A stretch of 64,000 bases of DNA from Malus domestica (GCF_042453785.1 NC_091676.1:751501-815500); one strand, 5' to 3'; shown: positions 23,688-35,512, counted from the stretch's first letter. Translations and numbers: made by a program. The notes: generated by a model from the sequence alone, not told the origin.

Positions 23688-23749
<62 letters not shown>
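23684..23749. repeat. Compound microsatellite (TC)n-(CA)n-(TA)n
   Basis: TC repeats to 23709, CA to about 23720, then TA to about 23749. Confidence 0.95.
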
Positions 23750-23753
<4 letters not shown>

Positions 23754-24196
23754 TTATTTATATATGACATGTGCATGGTCAAAATCTAGGGAATATGTGA
23801 TGAATAAAGATGTTGGGCCCACGGGATATTGGAATTAGGTGGTTGAATTTTGAATGTTACAAATGAAACCGCAAATTGATCGTAATTTGCTTTTACTAAA
23901 CATGCGATTGGCTGTTTCCAAGACCTAGAACTATCCTCTCATGCACGTAAGCTGCCATGCAAGGGACATCATCGCTCATCAATAGCTGCCACGTTCAAAA
24001 TGCTTCACTTCCACGCCATCTGTGAATGTCGTCATGGATTTATACACACTTTGCAATCAATTTCCAATTTGGATCATTATTATTTTATTCTCTCAATTCT
24101 ACCAAAGTCCAAATAAAAGTGCGATGTCTAAGGGCCGTTTACTAACTTAAAAAAAATTAATAATGTTAAAGAGACTCTATCCGAAAGATAATACCA

Positions 24197-24622
24197 GGGA
24201 GACTAATGCCATTCATACCATATTTTTTTTTGTACCATATTTTCATATCATCTTAGATGCCATTTAATGTGGATAGCTACATTATTTGAATTAATCAGAT
24301 TTTTAAATTTAGTTCATTATTTAATAAACTAATAATTAAGAAAAACCAATTAATTAAATGATGATTGTGGTATAAGAGTCTTTCTCCTTCCTTTTCTTGG
24401 GTTTTGCAAATTTTTCAAATGATGTGATTGTCCACATCAGATGCTACCTAAGGTGGTATATAAATGTGGTATAAAAATATGGTATGAATAACATTACTCT
24501 TTTTAAATCAAATGATATGCTTATTGATGATTTGATTATACTTATGCGTTGATTAACGTGTTTAATTTTTATTGGTGACATATCATTTGGTTTGCAAATT
24601 TATTTTAAAATTTTGATCTCCC
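24197..24622. mobile_element. Family A MITE split by another insertion
   Basis: The right half (24499-24622) carries the family A core (GATTAACGTGTTTAATTTTT, GACATATCATTTGGTTTGC) and ends GATCTCCC. The matching left end GGGAGA lies at 24197-24202, on the other side of a 291-bp inverted-repeat element. The two pieces join to a plausible whole copy once the inner element is set aside. Confidence 0.55.
24205..24495. mobile_element. Inner MITE with ~65-bp terminal inverted repeats
   Basis: The left arm AATGCCATTCATACCATATT is complementary to the right arm ending ATATGGTATGAATAACATT. Pairing continues through the ATGTGGA / TCCACAT block. ACT lies on both flanks (24202-24204 and 24496-24498), a possible 3-bp target duplication as in PIF/Harbinger elements, though three bases are weak proof. 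Confidence 0.65.
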
Positions 24623-26286
24623 ACACGTTACCTCTCTCAAAATAAGACTCTTTAGGGACTCTCTATCACCTCACAGTTTAACGTTAATTATCATACCAAC
24701 ATTGTAAAACATTGTGCAAAAAAACATGAAATGACAAAAAGTCTATGAAAATCCCACTTTTGAGATAATCTATTTAGCATTTCTCTTAAAACGAAAAACT
24801 ACTATTTTGAGTTTCAAAGTTTTGCCTTTCAATTTATAAAAAATTAAAAATTAAAAAAATAAAAAACTAAAACTAAAAACAAAATATTTATCAAATAAAG
24901 CGAAAAAAAAAAGTTTTGAACTCAAGATACAGGGGGTTGTAAGGCCGAAACCTATCTCCTCTACGGTGGAGGGCTTTCCAAAGGTTCAATGAGGCCAGCC
25001 CAATTGCATCCCAGTTAAGCACAGGCTTCCTAAGACTTCCTTAGTATCCAGTATAACTGAATTTGATCCAAAGTGGAAGAGAATGTGCGCCCAAAAAGCA
25101 AAAAAAAGAGTTGAAGCGTAGAGTTTTACCATGCATTTTCTAACCGATCCAATACAGTAAAAGAGCAAGAACATGCAATTACCGTTTCGGAAAATCAGAA
25201 TACAAATGTCAAGCAATGCGGGACTAAATTTATTTGAATACTATGAAACTGGTTGCACAACTGAGAAAGCGAAAGGACCGAGTCTATAACATTTGTCTCG
25301 GTACAAAAGAGTCCCGAGAAATTTCTCATCAGTTGCGGTAAGAAGCATCAAAACATCCACACCTCACAAATTTATGCTTCCTGTAAAAAATTTAGCCAAG
25401 AGTAAGTAGGCAGACCCAGTATATTGAACTAACGAAAGTAAGACTGAAAAATAAGGCTTCCGGCCATGTGATCATCGGTTGCCGAAAGCAGCAACAGAAA
25501 CTGGGTAAGTGTATTGTTTGAAAGTCTTTACTCTCGACTTTCAATTGTGATCGGGTTACGACTGTGTGCATACTTGCATATTTGAGTGCACAAATGTATG
25601 TACTTAGAAATGATAATACATTCATAAACTACTTTATCTGAAACTTTTCCATGAGCACTTTCTGTTTCTTTTATCCAAAGAGGGAAAGATTGAAATGTAT
25701 CAAGGCGACACGTTTTTATTTGGCTGAATGAATCAAAATGATTGAGATTTTGAAATTTTTGGTTTCCTAGGTTTGGGTGCATAAATATTAGTCGAGATAC
25801 TTGTTTTACTTCGCTGGAAAAACAGAGAGAAGAGGGAGTGTGTGATGCAGGATATACATGAATGTGGGCTGCCAGATATATATGCCAGAAAAATCTCTCT
25901 TCCATGTCCAACTATGAGAACGAGCTAGATAGTTGCTCATCTTCTCGCTTGCATTTGATCGGTAGTTTGAGTTGTGCTCCCCTTTAAAAATCCCACTTAA
26001 ATGGGATTTAGAATGACAAAGAAGCCTCTTGGAGTGCTAGTGAACTTGAAATGCCCCCACATCGTAGAACTATCTGAAATGACCTCGCCCTATATTTCCT
26101 CCCCAATCCTTAAGCAGCCTGCCTATCAGCCCTTTCCTCTGAGGTAAACCAAGGAAGGTGGCAAGGACCAAAAAGGAGGAGAAAACGAAAGGCGTTTTCT
26201 GGTTCCCCCTGAGACGCAGGGTGTGTGACGGCTCTGTTGTCTTGGGGTACAGAAGGTGTACATTCAAAAGTACAGGTTGTATCTCA

Positions 26287-26360
26287 GAGATTATAACTCA
26301 GTTGGTAGAGCATTGGGCTTTTAACCTAATGGTGGCACATTCAAAGTCCCGCTATATGTG
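26287..26360 (+). pseudogene. Degenerate mitochondrial-type tRNA-Lys(UUU)
   Basis: The run AACTCAGTTGGTAGAGCATT followed by GGGCTTTTAACCTAATGGT matches the D-arm and anticodon arm of plant mitochondrial trnK as I recall it, with anticodon TTT at 26320-26322 in a paired stem. The T-arm has an extra base (ATTCAAAGT) and broken pairing, and the acceptor stem (GAGATTA against TATATGT) no longer pairs, so it should not be functional. The best explanation is organelle DNA moved to the nucleus. How much of the flank (~26090-26286) came with it cannot be told here. Confidence 0.65.
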
Positions 26361-27376
26361 ACCAACCCTATGAACTTTCTAATAAATTAGCAAGTAATTC
26401 AAAATTCCTAAGTCACTTGGCGATAGGATATGCTGATATGCTAATAAAACCAATTCTAGAGTCAAAATAATTGTAATATTATCCTTCTATTGAAATCTGC
26501 AAATATTGACCGACAAACAGCCACATACTAACATGACACAAAGAAACTTGGGACTCTTGAATTTTCCATAACATGGCATTCAATTCACTAACCAACTAGA
26601 AGAATTTCACTGCTGAATGCTCCATTGTATAAATTACTTTACCAGACAAGAAGAAAAGCAAAAGGACATCTCACACACAAATAAATCCCGCCGACCAGTT
26701 TATACATATCCTCCCAGATTTGTCTTCAATTGGCTTCTCTAAAATGAAAATACAATTGTACATGTTCATGTGAAAACATAGCTGCTGCATGTTCAGGCTA
26801 TATGTAAGCTTGCTATAGTACAAAGCAAGTGCATTATATACAACCATCAAAAAACGGCACACCAACATAATTCACACTACACTACCAAGACTCCTTAAAG
26901 GATCTAAAAGGAAAATCCACTAACTAGATAAAGATGCCGATTTCAAAGCCGATAATGTTTTTTTCATTCATTAGAGGGTGATCCAAATCATTGATTTTTA
27001 TATGACTGAGCTAACACAATCTTAAAAATTGAACATTGGTTAAATTCCCAAGCTGATACTAGCTGATGTTTAATCCCAAATTTCTACCCCTCCACCCAAA
27101 TCTTTCTTCAAGCTTGAACCCATGAGTGAAGAAATCCTAAATACAAGACCCCATATTTCTCTTAGAAACTACATTGAGTCCAATTCAACACAAACCCTAG
27201 GTTCCATAATCGACCCGAAAAATTCCACAATAGCAGCCCAAAAACACACAATACTGAGCAATTAACAACAAACCCATCAATAAAAGAACCAAAAGTTGAA
27301 ATTAAAATGCCAAAAACAAGAAATAGAAGAAGCAAAACAATGAATTGGTGAATTACCCAATAACGGATGGTGGGTT

Positions 27377-27685
27377 CTAAGCGTTGGCGGTGTTGGGAAT
27401 GAGAGGAATCGGCTGCCCCTTCTTATTTCCCTGCTTCAACTTGGCCTCCTCCTCGCGGATCTTCTGCATCGCGAGCATCCTCTCCATGACGAGCTCGTAC
27501 TCGCACTTCTCGTAGGTGTGGCGTTCGTTCTCGCACTTCCATGGGAGGTAGAACTCCGCCTGCCTGCACTTGTTCAGAGGGATCAGCAAGTGGGCGCACT
27601 GGTCTCTGTACGGAATCGGCACCCGATTCTCCACCATCTCCGCCTGCGTTGCCATCATCTTCTTCGACGTTCCCTCAGCTGCCAT
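27377..27685 (-). CDS. NDUFB7: NADH dehydrogenase 1 beta subcomplex subunit 7 (complex I B18)
   Basis: A single coding exon of 102 codons, the usual length for plant NDUFB7. It is an accessory subunit of mitochondrial respiratory complex I on the intermembrane-space side. The CHCH domain is intact: Cys30-X9-Cys40 (CAHLLIPLNKC) and Cys51-X9-Cys61 (CENERHTYEKC), the twin CX9C pairs oxidised on import by the Mia40 route. The central block AEFYLPWKCENERHTYEKCE is the family signature, and the C-terminus ends IPLIPNTANA as in other plants. The start is the first in-frame ATG before MAAEGTSKKM. The SDR gene starts 738 bp away on the other strand, so the two share an upstream region. Confidence 0.95.
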   Translation of the reverse strand: MAAEGTSKKMMATQAEMVENRVPIPYRDQCAHLLIPLNKCRQAEFYLPWKCENERHTYEKCEYELVMERMLAMQKIREEEAKLKQGNKKGQPIPLIPNTANA

Positions 27686-28423
27686 TGCTTTGAAATATTC
27701 AGCCCCTTTTGGTTCCGGCTGCGCTGTGATGGTGATGGCTTCGGCGGTCCACGACGGCTTTCGGTGTCGGAGTGTTCAAGGTCGTTTCAGAGTTGCGGAT
27801 TTGTATATTAGTTAACCATAATCCACCATAACAAATACCTCTCGTTCTTGCTGGTTTCCGTTCTGTTTTTTTGTTTTTTTTTTCAGTCATTGAAGAGAAA
27901 TCGAGAAGTTTTCTGGTACATTGGGCTGTGAGGCCCAGATCAAGCCCATTGCCAAGAGACAATTTAAGAAAAATTTAGCATCCCCTAAATGTCTCGTTTT
28001 AAATTTCACATGACAAAAAGCTTGTACTGTAAGACAAATTAAGAGAAATTGAAACTTAACACACATCATCAAATTTAAAAGCTTGTACTGTAAGAAATGG
28101 ACAAAAATACCCCTAATCGGATGGATTACTCGACAGAACTACCGATGGGAGGAGCATTGACATTCCTTAAAGTTTGGGGAGGCTCATAACCAAAGTGAAA
28201 ATTCAAACCGAAAAGTGAAATGGTTGTCCCAAAACGAAGAAAGAAAAGTAAAAAAGTAAGCCACCGGACTCTTATGGGTTGGAAGTAGTTGTAAGGAATG
28301 GAAAGTGTGCATGGATTGAATAACCAAAACTTGTAAAGAGCAATGCTCAACTTGTTTAGCTTCTACACCAATCTGAAGTTGCATTATATACCCGTCAAAA
28401 ACTCAATCGAATTGACTGAAAAT
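27686..28423. other. Shared upstream region of NDUFB7 (-) and the SDR gene (+)
   Basis: About 740 bp between two divergent starts. It is GC-rich for the first ~100 bp (NDUFB7 5' leader side) and then AT-rich. No coding sequence is visible. Whether the promoters are truly shared cannot be read from the sequence. Confidence 0.6.
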
Positions 28424-29384
28424 ATGGAGCCATCTATTCCGATGCACGATGAAGACGAAGCGCAGAGGCCGCCTTCAAAGAGGTTGGTTGTAAACCTTCG
28501 CCGAAACTCCTAGTGATTCTATGTTTGTTCGTATATATGTGGTTTTTATGTGCTCTAGTTTGGTTAGGTTGGCGAACAAAGTTGCAGTCGTAACTGGGGG
28601 TGCAAGAGGGATTGGAGCTGCCACAGCCAAGCTACTCGCTCAACACGGAGCGCACGTCGTCGTTGCTGATATACTCGACGAGTTAGGCGCTACACTGGCT
28701 GATTCTATTGGCGGCCGCTACATACACTGTGATGTGTCAAAGGAAGCTGATGTTGAATCAGCTGTCGAGCTTGCACTCAAATGGAAAGGCCGACTTGACA
28801 TCATGATCAACAATGCCGGTGTTCCCGGTCCCCCGGGGAGCATAACCACCCTCGACATGAAGCAGGTGATGCACCTTCTCTCAGTCAATGTTCTCGGGGC
28901 TGTGCATGGAATCAAGTACGCTGCAGCGGCCATGATCAACGGTCGAAGAGGAGGGAGCATCATTTGCACATCGAGCTCGGCCGGTATCATGGGAGGCCTT
29001 GGAGGACATGCCTACACATTGTCAAAGGCGGCCATCAACGGATTGGCAAGAAGTGCCGCGTGCGAGCTGGGAGTGCATGGCATTCGCGTGAACAACATTT
29101 CACCTCACGGGGTTCCTTCGGAGATGCTCGTCGATTCCTACAGATGGCATCTCGGGAAAATGGACATGACAGCAGAAGATGTAGGCAGAATTGTGGGAGA
29201 GAGGGGGAGCTCGTTGCGTGGTAGATGGGCGACTGTGGAGGATGTTGCAGAAGCTGCATTGTTCATGGCCAGCGAAGACGCCGGGTTTATAACCGGACAT
29301 AATCTCGTTCTTGATGGGGGATATACTTCTGCTGTAAGTACCATGAGCTTCATCTACCAGAATAGAGATAAGGATACAGCGTAA
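28424..29384 (+). CDS. Short-chain dehydrogenase/reductase (ABA2/secoisolariciresinol dehydrogenase-like)
   Basis: Two exons: 28424-28482 and 28568-29384 (GT at 28483, AG at 28566-28567), giving about 291 residues starting MEPSIPMHDEDE. The start is in the first exon; a Met at 28521 lies in the intron and is not used. Classical SDR features are present: Rossmann motif TGGARGIG (residues 29-36), Asp54 at the end of beta-2 favouring NAD(H), NNAG (101-104), the catalytic Ser in TSSS (~155), and Tyr169-x3-Lys173 in YTLSK. The family oxidises or reduces secondary alcohols and ketones in the cytosol; plant relatives include xanthoxin, secoisolariciresinol, momilactone and zerumbone enzymes. The substrate cannot be named from sequence. 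The loop after the active site (PHGVPSEM) differs from the common PYGV(A/S)TPL pattern. It converges on eIF3i, whose stop is only ~260 bp away. Confidence 0.9.
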
Positions 29385-29644
29385 TTCGACGACGGATTAT
29401 AAAATTACAAGTCAAATTCTAAATAAAAAGTTATTGGGACAACCAGATGGATGAATGTGATTATATCATCTATAAATCTTCTACAAAACTGTTTTCCTTC
29501 CAACGACAAGCAGTAAACACAGAACATGGTTTGTTGAATCACAATCCCAGAACTACAAAAGTAAATGCTCAACGCGGTCGGTTTGGGAAGGAGAAGTAGC
29601 CTTTCCCGAACCTCCAAGGCGAGAGTTAATATCAAGCTGCAGAT

Positions 29645-31831
29645 CTAAATCTTGATGTTGAAGTAATCAGAATCAAAGTGATGTAGACGTACGTAACCAT
29701 CCTCACCTCCGCTTGAGAAACTGTTAAAAAATAAACAAAAACCCCAAATATTAAGATAACCTCAAAAACGCAACATGAAATTCCTTTTTTTTGCAGGAAA
29801 ATTCCCTCAATTCATACAAGCCGATAATAACAGATCCATCATCAATTGAGAAACAAGGATACCATTATTACCAACTTAAGTAAATAAGATGTGTAATGTT
29901 TATGCATGATTTCATCTCGATTTAAAACTAAATTAGATCTTCTAGCTAAACAAATTGTTCATGTAAAAATATATCGCAATAAGCATGAAAAATGGTATCG
30001 ATCAACATTAGCAAAATCAATATTGCACAGACAAAGGTAATGAGGAATTCTTAAACTATGTAGCAAAAAGTCTCTAATGGTAATCAAATCCAACTCTAGT
30101 TAAGAAGAGTTTGTTCATTATGCATTTACAAATCATGAAACCAACAGAAGTAGTTAAGAGAACGAACTAACTATACCTTTTTCCATCGGGATTAAACGCC
30201 AAAGCATTTATAGGTCCAAAATGTCCTTTAACACCTCCAATCTCTTCTTGAAGAATCTATGTATATCAAAATTAAAAATAAAAATAAAAAATCACTTACT
30301 GAAGAGACAACAACCAAGAACCTTCATGCTAAAGACAAAAAAAGAAGTGTGGTTTACCTTGTCATAGAATTTGGCTTCAAATTTCCCAGAACGATGATCA
30401 GTTGTGGTGACCATTGATGCATCTTGACCACCGCCGAGTACCACCTGGATAGCTCACAAGGAATTTTGTTTTCATATAATAATACTTTTATAATGAACCA
30501 GGAAAATAGTGCATATATACGAGATACAAAGGAATAAGTGTCTTTAGTACGTATCATCATTCACCAAAGTCAAAACTAGCAACTAACACACAAACTATTC
30601 AGTACGTGTATGTGAAGGATAGAAAGCATTTAATCATATTTGTAATAACTCCACTTTTATCTTAGTATGTCAGCAAATTATTGACTCAAAACAAGTTGGG
30701 ATGCAAATGAGACGGGTTTTAGTAAATGAAATACCGAAAAGACAACATTTTGGAAACATGCAAGATAATGGAAAAAAAAATTGAGATTGCAGTTACATAC
30801 ATGATCACAAAGAGGAGACATTGCAACGGCATTGACTGGACGCTCTGTCACGTAGGTCTTGATAAGAGTCAACGTTCTAGTATCCCACAGCTAAAACATA
30901 TGCAACACAAAACTCAGTAAAAATATGAAACCTATATACAACTCTGTTAACAAAGTAGGAAGATTATGAGATGCATTACCTTGGCAGATTTATCTAGCGA
31001 ACCGGTGAGGAAATGGGAACCATCTACAGATTTTGCAAGTGAAGTTATGGTCTTTTTGTGACCCACTTCCGGATCATTCTCCTTAAGTAGCTTACCAGTC
31101 TGCAAGTTAATCGAAAACACTTAGAGCCAATCAAATTAAAGAAAAAGCTTTAAAATTTCCAATGCAAGTATTGAAAAACGTCACGGCGAGCCAATGTACA
31201 ATGTACACTCGCCTCAGAATCCCAAATGCGAATAACTGCGTCTTCTCCAGCGCTTATGATGGTTCTATTCAGAGGGCCCCAAACAGCTCTGTTAATTCTT
31301 CCCTGAGGTCCCTTGAGTATCAGAGCCGATTCCCCAACCTCTGAAAGTTTGAATCCGCCGATTATTCCACATCCAATTTTAGATAAACCCAAAAGCAATA
31401 CAAAAGGAGAGGGAAAATCAAAGAAGCTTACGATCTTCGGGGTCACTGGCGATGCGCTTGACGTGAATCGCCGACGTAACGTCCATGAAGGGGTCGGTGG
31501 TGATGACGGCGAGTTTATCGCCGACGGAGAAGTCGACAGCCCTCGCCGGCGAGTCAAAATTGAAGGTGAAAAGCTGCTGACCGGTCTGAACGTTCCAGAG
31601 CTTGGCGGTCTGATCGGCGCTGCCGGTAATGAGGCGGGCGGAGTCTCTGGACACATCGCAGCACCAGACAGCGCCGTTGTGTCCGCGGTAGGTACCGAGG
31701 CGCTCGCCGTTGTCGGCGAACCAGACGGTGGGGTTGTGGTCCTTGGCGCAGGAGAAGAGGAGGTCGCCGTCCCTGTTGTATTTGAGGAAAGTCAAGGGCC
31801 TTTCGTGCCCTTTCATCAGGATCGGCCTCAT
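29645..31831 (-). CDS. TIF3I1: Eukaryotic translation initiation factor 3 subunit I (eIF3i, WD40)
   Basis: Seven exons: 31831-31432, 31340-31213, 31099-30980, 30890-30801, 30444-30358, 30256-30177 and 29720-29645. They join in frame to about 326 residues, the normal eIF3i length. The protein starts [20 protein letters not shown], the family N-terminus, and contains WD repeats throughout ([50 protein letters not shown]), ending [18 protein letters not shown]. eIF3i is a beta-propeller subunit of the cytosolic eIF3 complex that helps load mRNA on the 40S ribosome; it is also known as TRIP-1. Intron 2 begins GC (GAG|GCGAGT) rather than GT, and the frame requires that site. Exon 1 is GC-rich compared with its neighbourhood. 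Confidence 0.95.
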
Positions 31832-32537
31832 CGTCGGAGTCGGAGAAGGAAGGAATCGACGGAGAATTAGGGTTTCGAAGGAGTAGGGATGGCGAAGGCA
31901 GAGAGGCAGATTCAGACGAGAGTTTTGGAAGAATGATTTAGGTTAACGCCAATTCGGGTTGAGAAAACGGGGCGTGAGTCGGTGGATTTTGGGAATCAGA
32001 AATTTAGGCCCAAGCTTGGCGTTACGAAATATATTTGTATCAAATTATATGCACATAATCATCATTTGTAGTAAAGTGGGCGAGCCTTAGTGCAACGAAA
32101 ATATTATTTTTTTGTGATTAAAATGTCACTGGTTCAAACCGTGGAAACAATCTATTTGCAAAGCAAGGTTAAGATCATGTATGATAGATTTTTCTCTTTG
32201 AGATCGCGTACGATAGACATTAATTCCCGACACTACGATGCTACAAATAAACGCTAACCTTTTAATCCAACGGTCACGTAGTTTTCAAAATTTGGTGATT
32301 TTTGGCAAAACATGATTTTTGAAAGAATACCTCAAATGTAAACGGTTCGGATTGTTGAAATATATTACGAATTGATCACCCACATAAACGTGTGAAAAAT
32401 TTGAGAATAAAAAAGTAGTTTCACGGACCCATTCCCATATAATTGTGGAAATAGCAGCATCTTGGAAACATGTTTCAAATCAAACTTCGATCTATGTATA
32501 CCAATTGGAAAACAATGCCTTGTCGAAGAAGAACATC
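31832..32537. other. Intergenic: eIF3i promoter side and 3' flank of the first NPF gene
   Basis: The first ~150 bp are GC-rich (eIF3i leader and core promoter side). The rest is AT-rich with no ORF worth calling. Confidence 0.6.
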
Positions 32538-35501
32538 TTAGGCGGCAGCAGAAGCCTTCTTCTCTATGTACTTTCGGGAAAACACCATGTACACCACCAA
32601 ATTTAAGAAGCTGAGTCCGGCTAGAAGCCAGTAGAAGTAATCGAGATGGCCCTCGTTCAAGTTATCCGGAATCCATCCGGCCTTCCCGCCCTCGGTTGTG
32701 ATGGATGTTACGATCGTCAGAATCAATGAGCTGAGGTAATTTCCCAATGAATTCGTCAGCAGCGACAAGGCGCTGCACAAACTCCTCATCGCGTCTGGTG
32801 CTTGCTCGTAGTAGAACTCGTGTTGTCCAATGAACGTGAAGACCTCTGCGGCGCCTAACAAAAAGTACTGGGGAATTTGCCAAAGTATACTCAGTGGAAC
32901 AGCAACCTTTTGGTGGATCAAACCGAGCTCCCTGGCAAGCTGCAATCGCTTAATCTCTAACAATGCAGCAGCTGCCATGCATAGAATGGACACGAACAGC
33001 CCAATTCCCATCCGTTGCAGCTGCGAAAAGCCCCTCTCCTTGTGTGTATACCTTTTAGCGATTGGGGTGATTACCCTATCGTAGATGGGGACCCAGATGA
33101 TGACACTTACGAAATCAAAAAATGAGAGAGAGGCCGCAGGAATGGTGACAGAACCCACGGTTCTATCCATTAGCTTCCCTTGTACCACAAATAGTGTTGA
33201 CATTTGGGCAAACACAGCAGAAAACACAATTCCTGTGGCCCAGATAGGAAACATGCGGACCAAAATCTTCAGTTCCTCTACCTGTGTAACGGTACAGAGC
33301 CTCCACGGATCGGAGAAGTTGCCATATGCAATCTCGGTGTTTGTGATCAAAGCAGCTTTATCAAGGCACCTGCAGCAAAGACATGGTAGATTAAAAGCAC
33401 CGTGTATTCCAGAAGCAATGTTTCGTGAAATATGCAACCGAATCCTGGAAAATTAAAGAGAAGAGGACTACCTCAGTTCATTGCTGTGATCCAGTTTACG
33501 GCTCCCTTCAATGGCAGAACTTTTATCTTGTGTTTCATAGAGAACACTGTCCCCGAGCACCTTCACATTCCTTTTACGGAATGCTGCAACCAAAACCTGG
33601 AATATTCTTGTTAGAGGGCTTCCGCCTGGTTTCTGAAATCGGTATAGAGGTGTGCCAATCAATAAACTTGCAATACAAACGCCCATAAGCGCTGTAGGAA
33701 TTCCAAATCCAATACCCCACCCAACATTTTCCTGAATCCACACCAGTAAACTGCTTGCTATAACAGCACCAATGTTTTGAGAAAAGTAAAACCAGTTGAA
33801 ATACGACCCCTTCTTCACTCTTTCCTTGGGATCGGTATCATCAAACTGGTCTGCCCCAAATGGCCATATACAAGGTTTGATCCCACCTGTCCCTAACGCA
33901 ATCAGATATAGTCCAGCAATCAGCACTGCATACTGTGCAGTAGTAGCTGCAGGGCATACGGAACCAACACATTCAGCAGGTTTAAGTGCTGGAACTGATG
34001 CTGAGAGAGTCAGAGTACACATTCCCTACACGAAATCACAATCATTCAACAAGTGAGGAAAATCGATGCATGAACTTTCATGTTTAAAAAAAAAAAAAAC
34101 GAAATCACTTCTAGTATTTACAATTAAGTAGACTGTAGTGAAACCGGCAATTGTCCAATATCTTCCCCAATAGGTATCGGCTAAGATTGCCCCGATGAGG
34201 GGTGTAATGTAGCAAGTTCCTTTCCAATTAGTGATACTCGTTGAAGCAACGACAGTTTCTTCGTGCAGTTTGTCGATGAAATAGTTGACAAGATTGGTCG
34301 AAATCCCATAGAAGGCCAACCGTTCACAAAAGAACGTACCTGCATTGCATATATACACACACTACAACTATTACGAAAAGAACAGATTATCGGACACATG
34401 AGAGCAAATGTCAAAGACAGCATGTCACCGAGAATGAAGGAGCACGCTTTCCACTGTCCGGTATTATTTTTGAGAGCAGGGTTCCCCTTGGAGTCAACTG
34501 AACCATCTCCGGTGTAGAGGCCACCGCCTTCATTCTGGAGACACAACACAAAACATCGTACAGATCATGTCGAACAAAACATGATCTTAAACCGAAGGAA
34601 AAACAAAAGCGGGACAGAGAGAATGTAAGTGATGTAAACTGAGTATGTGTTAGTACAATCCACGCACAACCTTGCAGCAATAGGTATCGTATAGAACAAA
34701 ACACGATCGTAATCCAAAGTGAGTTTTTTTTTTTTTTTTGAAAGATTTGTTATTATTACGGGGACTATTATAATAATTCAGAGGAGTTTCGAATCTGAAA
34801 TGTAAAAATCAAAATTCAGCGCCCGATTCATTAAGATATTGGACAGCATGCTGAAGTGAGTTAACGGGTGTATTCAATTGAGAATTTGAGAAATTTTAAT
34901 GGAGTTTAACTCTAGAGATTCTATGTAAAATTTTGATAATTCTAATTCTAATTAAATATACTTCGAAAGTTATAAACTTTTGTAAAATTCTAAATGAATA
35001 CACCAGATTTCTAAAGATTTTAACAAATTATCTTAAAATCCTAATTGAATACGCATTAAATTTCAAAGAATCACTTAAAATCCTGATTGAATACCTCTTG
35101 ATTCATTAAAAGAATTAAAATCCCATAAAATCTCAATTAATACACTCCATAAATTTGCAGCAAGTCGAAGCTGACCCCTGGAGACTGCCTGGAAGACTTG
35201 GTACAATCACTCAGAAAGCAAAAGTCAACTTATTTGCTTCTATATTTTTTATTTTTAGAAAAACCCAGATTAGTTATACAAATCTATGATTCAACAGCAA
35301 AGATGGCACGAACATGAAATCAGACCACTTCAAGATGCAGAAGAATGTACGGAAATATTGGGGAAATAAAAAAGAAGTAAAAAACAACTCATTCAGATTA
35401 TTGTGCAGTGCTAAGATTTAAGGAGCAGATGGAAAGAGGTAGAGGATTACAACCTGCAAAACATCTTCTAAGAGTGCTGTCTCTTCAGTCTCAGAAGCCA
35501 T
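32538..35501 (-). CDS. NPF8/PTR-type proton-coupled peptide transporter, copy 1
   Basis: Five exons: 35501-35454, 34534-34429, 34339-34122, 34025-33472 and 33369-32538, about 585 residues. This is the POT/NRT1-PTR family, 12-helix membrane proteins; the closest type I recognise is Arabidopsis PTR1/PTR2 (NPF8.1/8.3), which move di- and tripeptides with protons. Family blocks: [70 protein letters not shown], and [18 protein letters not shown] near the C-terminus. Oddity: the helix-1 ExxER motif reads FFCER ([12 protein letters not shown]), so the first Glu is replaced by Phe. Exon sizes match copy 2 almost exactly, which shows tandem duplication. The 5' leader carries TATC, TC and TA repeats. 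Confidence 0.93.
34865..35153. mobile_element. MITE-like element in intron 1 of the first NPF gene
   Basis: The left end GGGTGTATTCAATTGAGAAT is complementary to the right end ATCTCAATTAATACACTCC. The interior repeats CAATTGAATAC-like motifs several times (AATTGAATACGC, GATTGAATACC). No clear target duplication is visible, so the class is undecided. It lies wholly inside the ~0.9-kb first intron. Confidence 0.65.
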
Positions 35502-35512
35502 CTATCTATCTA

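Larger units (their letters stand above)
15485..27376. other. Gene-poor intergenic region (~12 kb)
   Basis: I see no gene with coding support. Contents: a Mutator-type MITE with a 12-bp minisatellite beside it (15701-15945), poly-A/T-rich DNA, an inverted-repeat element near 17250-17540, a telomere-like run at 17755-17785, a dispersed repeat at 18541-18690, a second Mutator-type MITE at 19566-19774, AT and CT microsatellites (21297-21341, 23684-23749), a MITE-like relic at 22425-22560, nested MITEs at 24197-24622, and an organelle-like tRNA pseudogene at 26287-26360. Short ORFs match nothing I know. Confidence 0.6.

Noticed and set aside
27518-27815. Plus-strand ORFs opposite NDUFB7
   Set aside because: Shadows of the GC-rich NDUFB7 exon.
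31313-31870. 185-codon plus-strand ORF
   Set aside because: It is the antisense shadow of eIF3i exon 1, and begins at a TTG.
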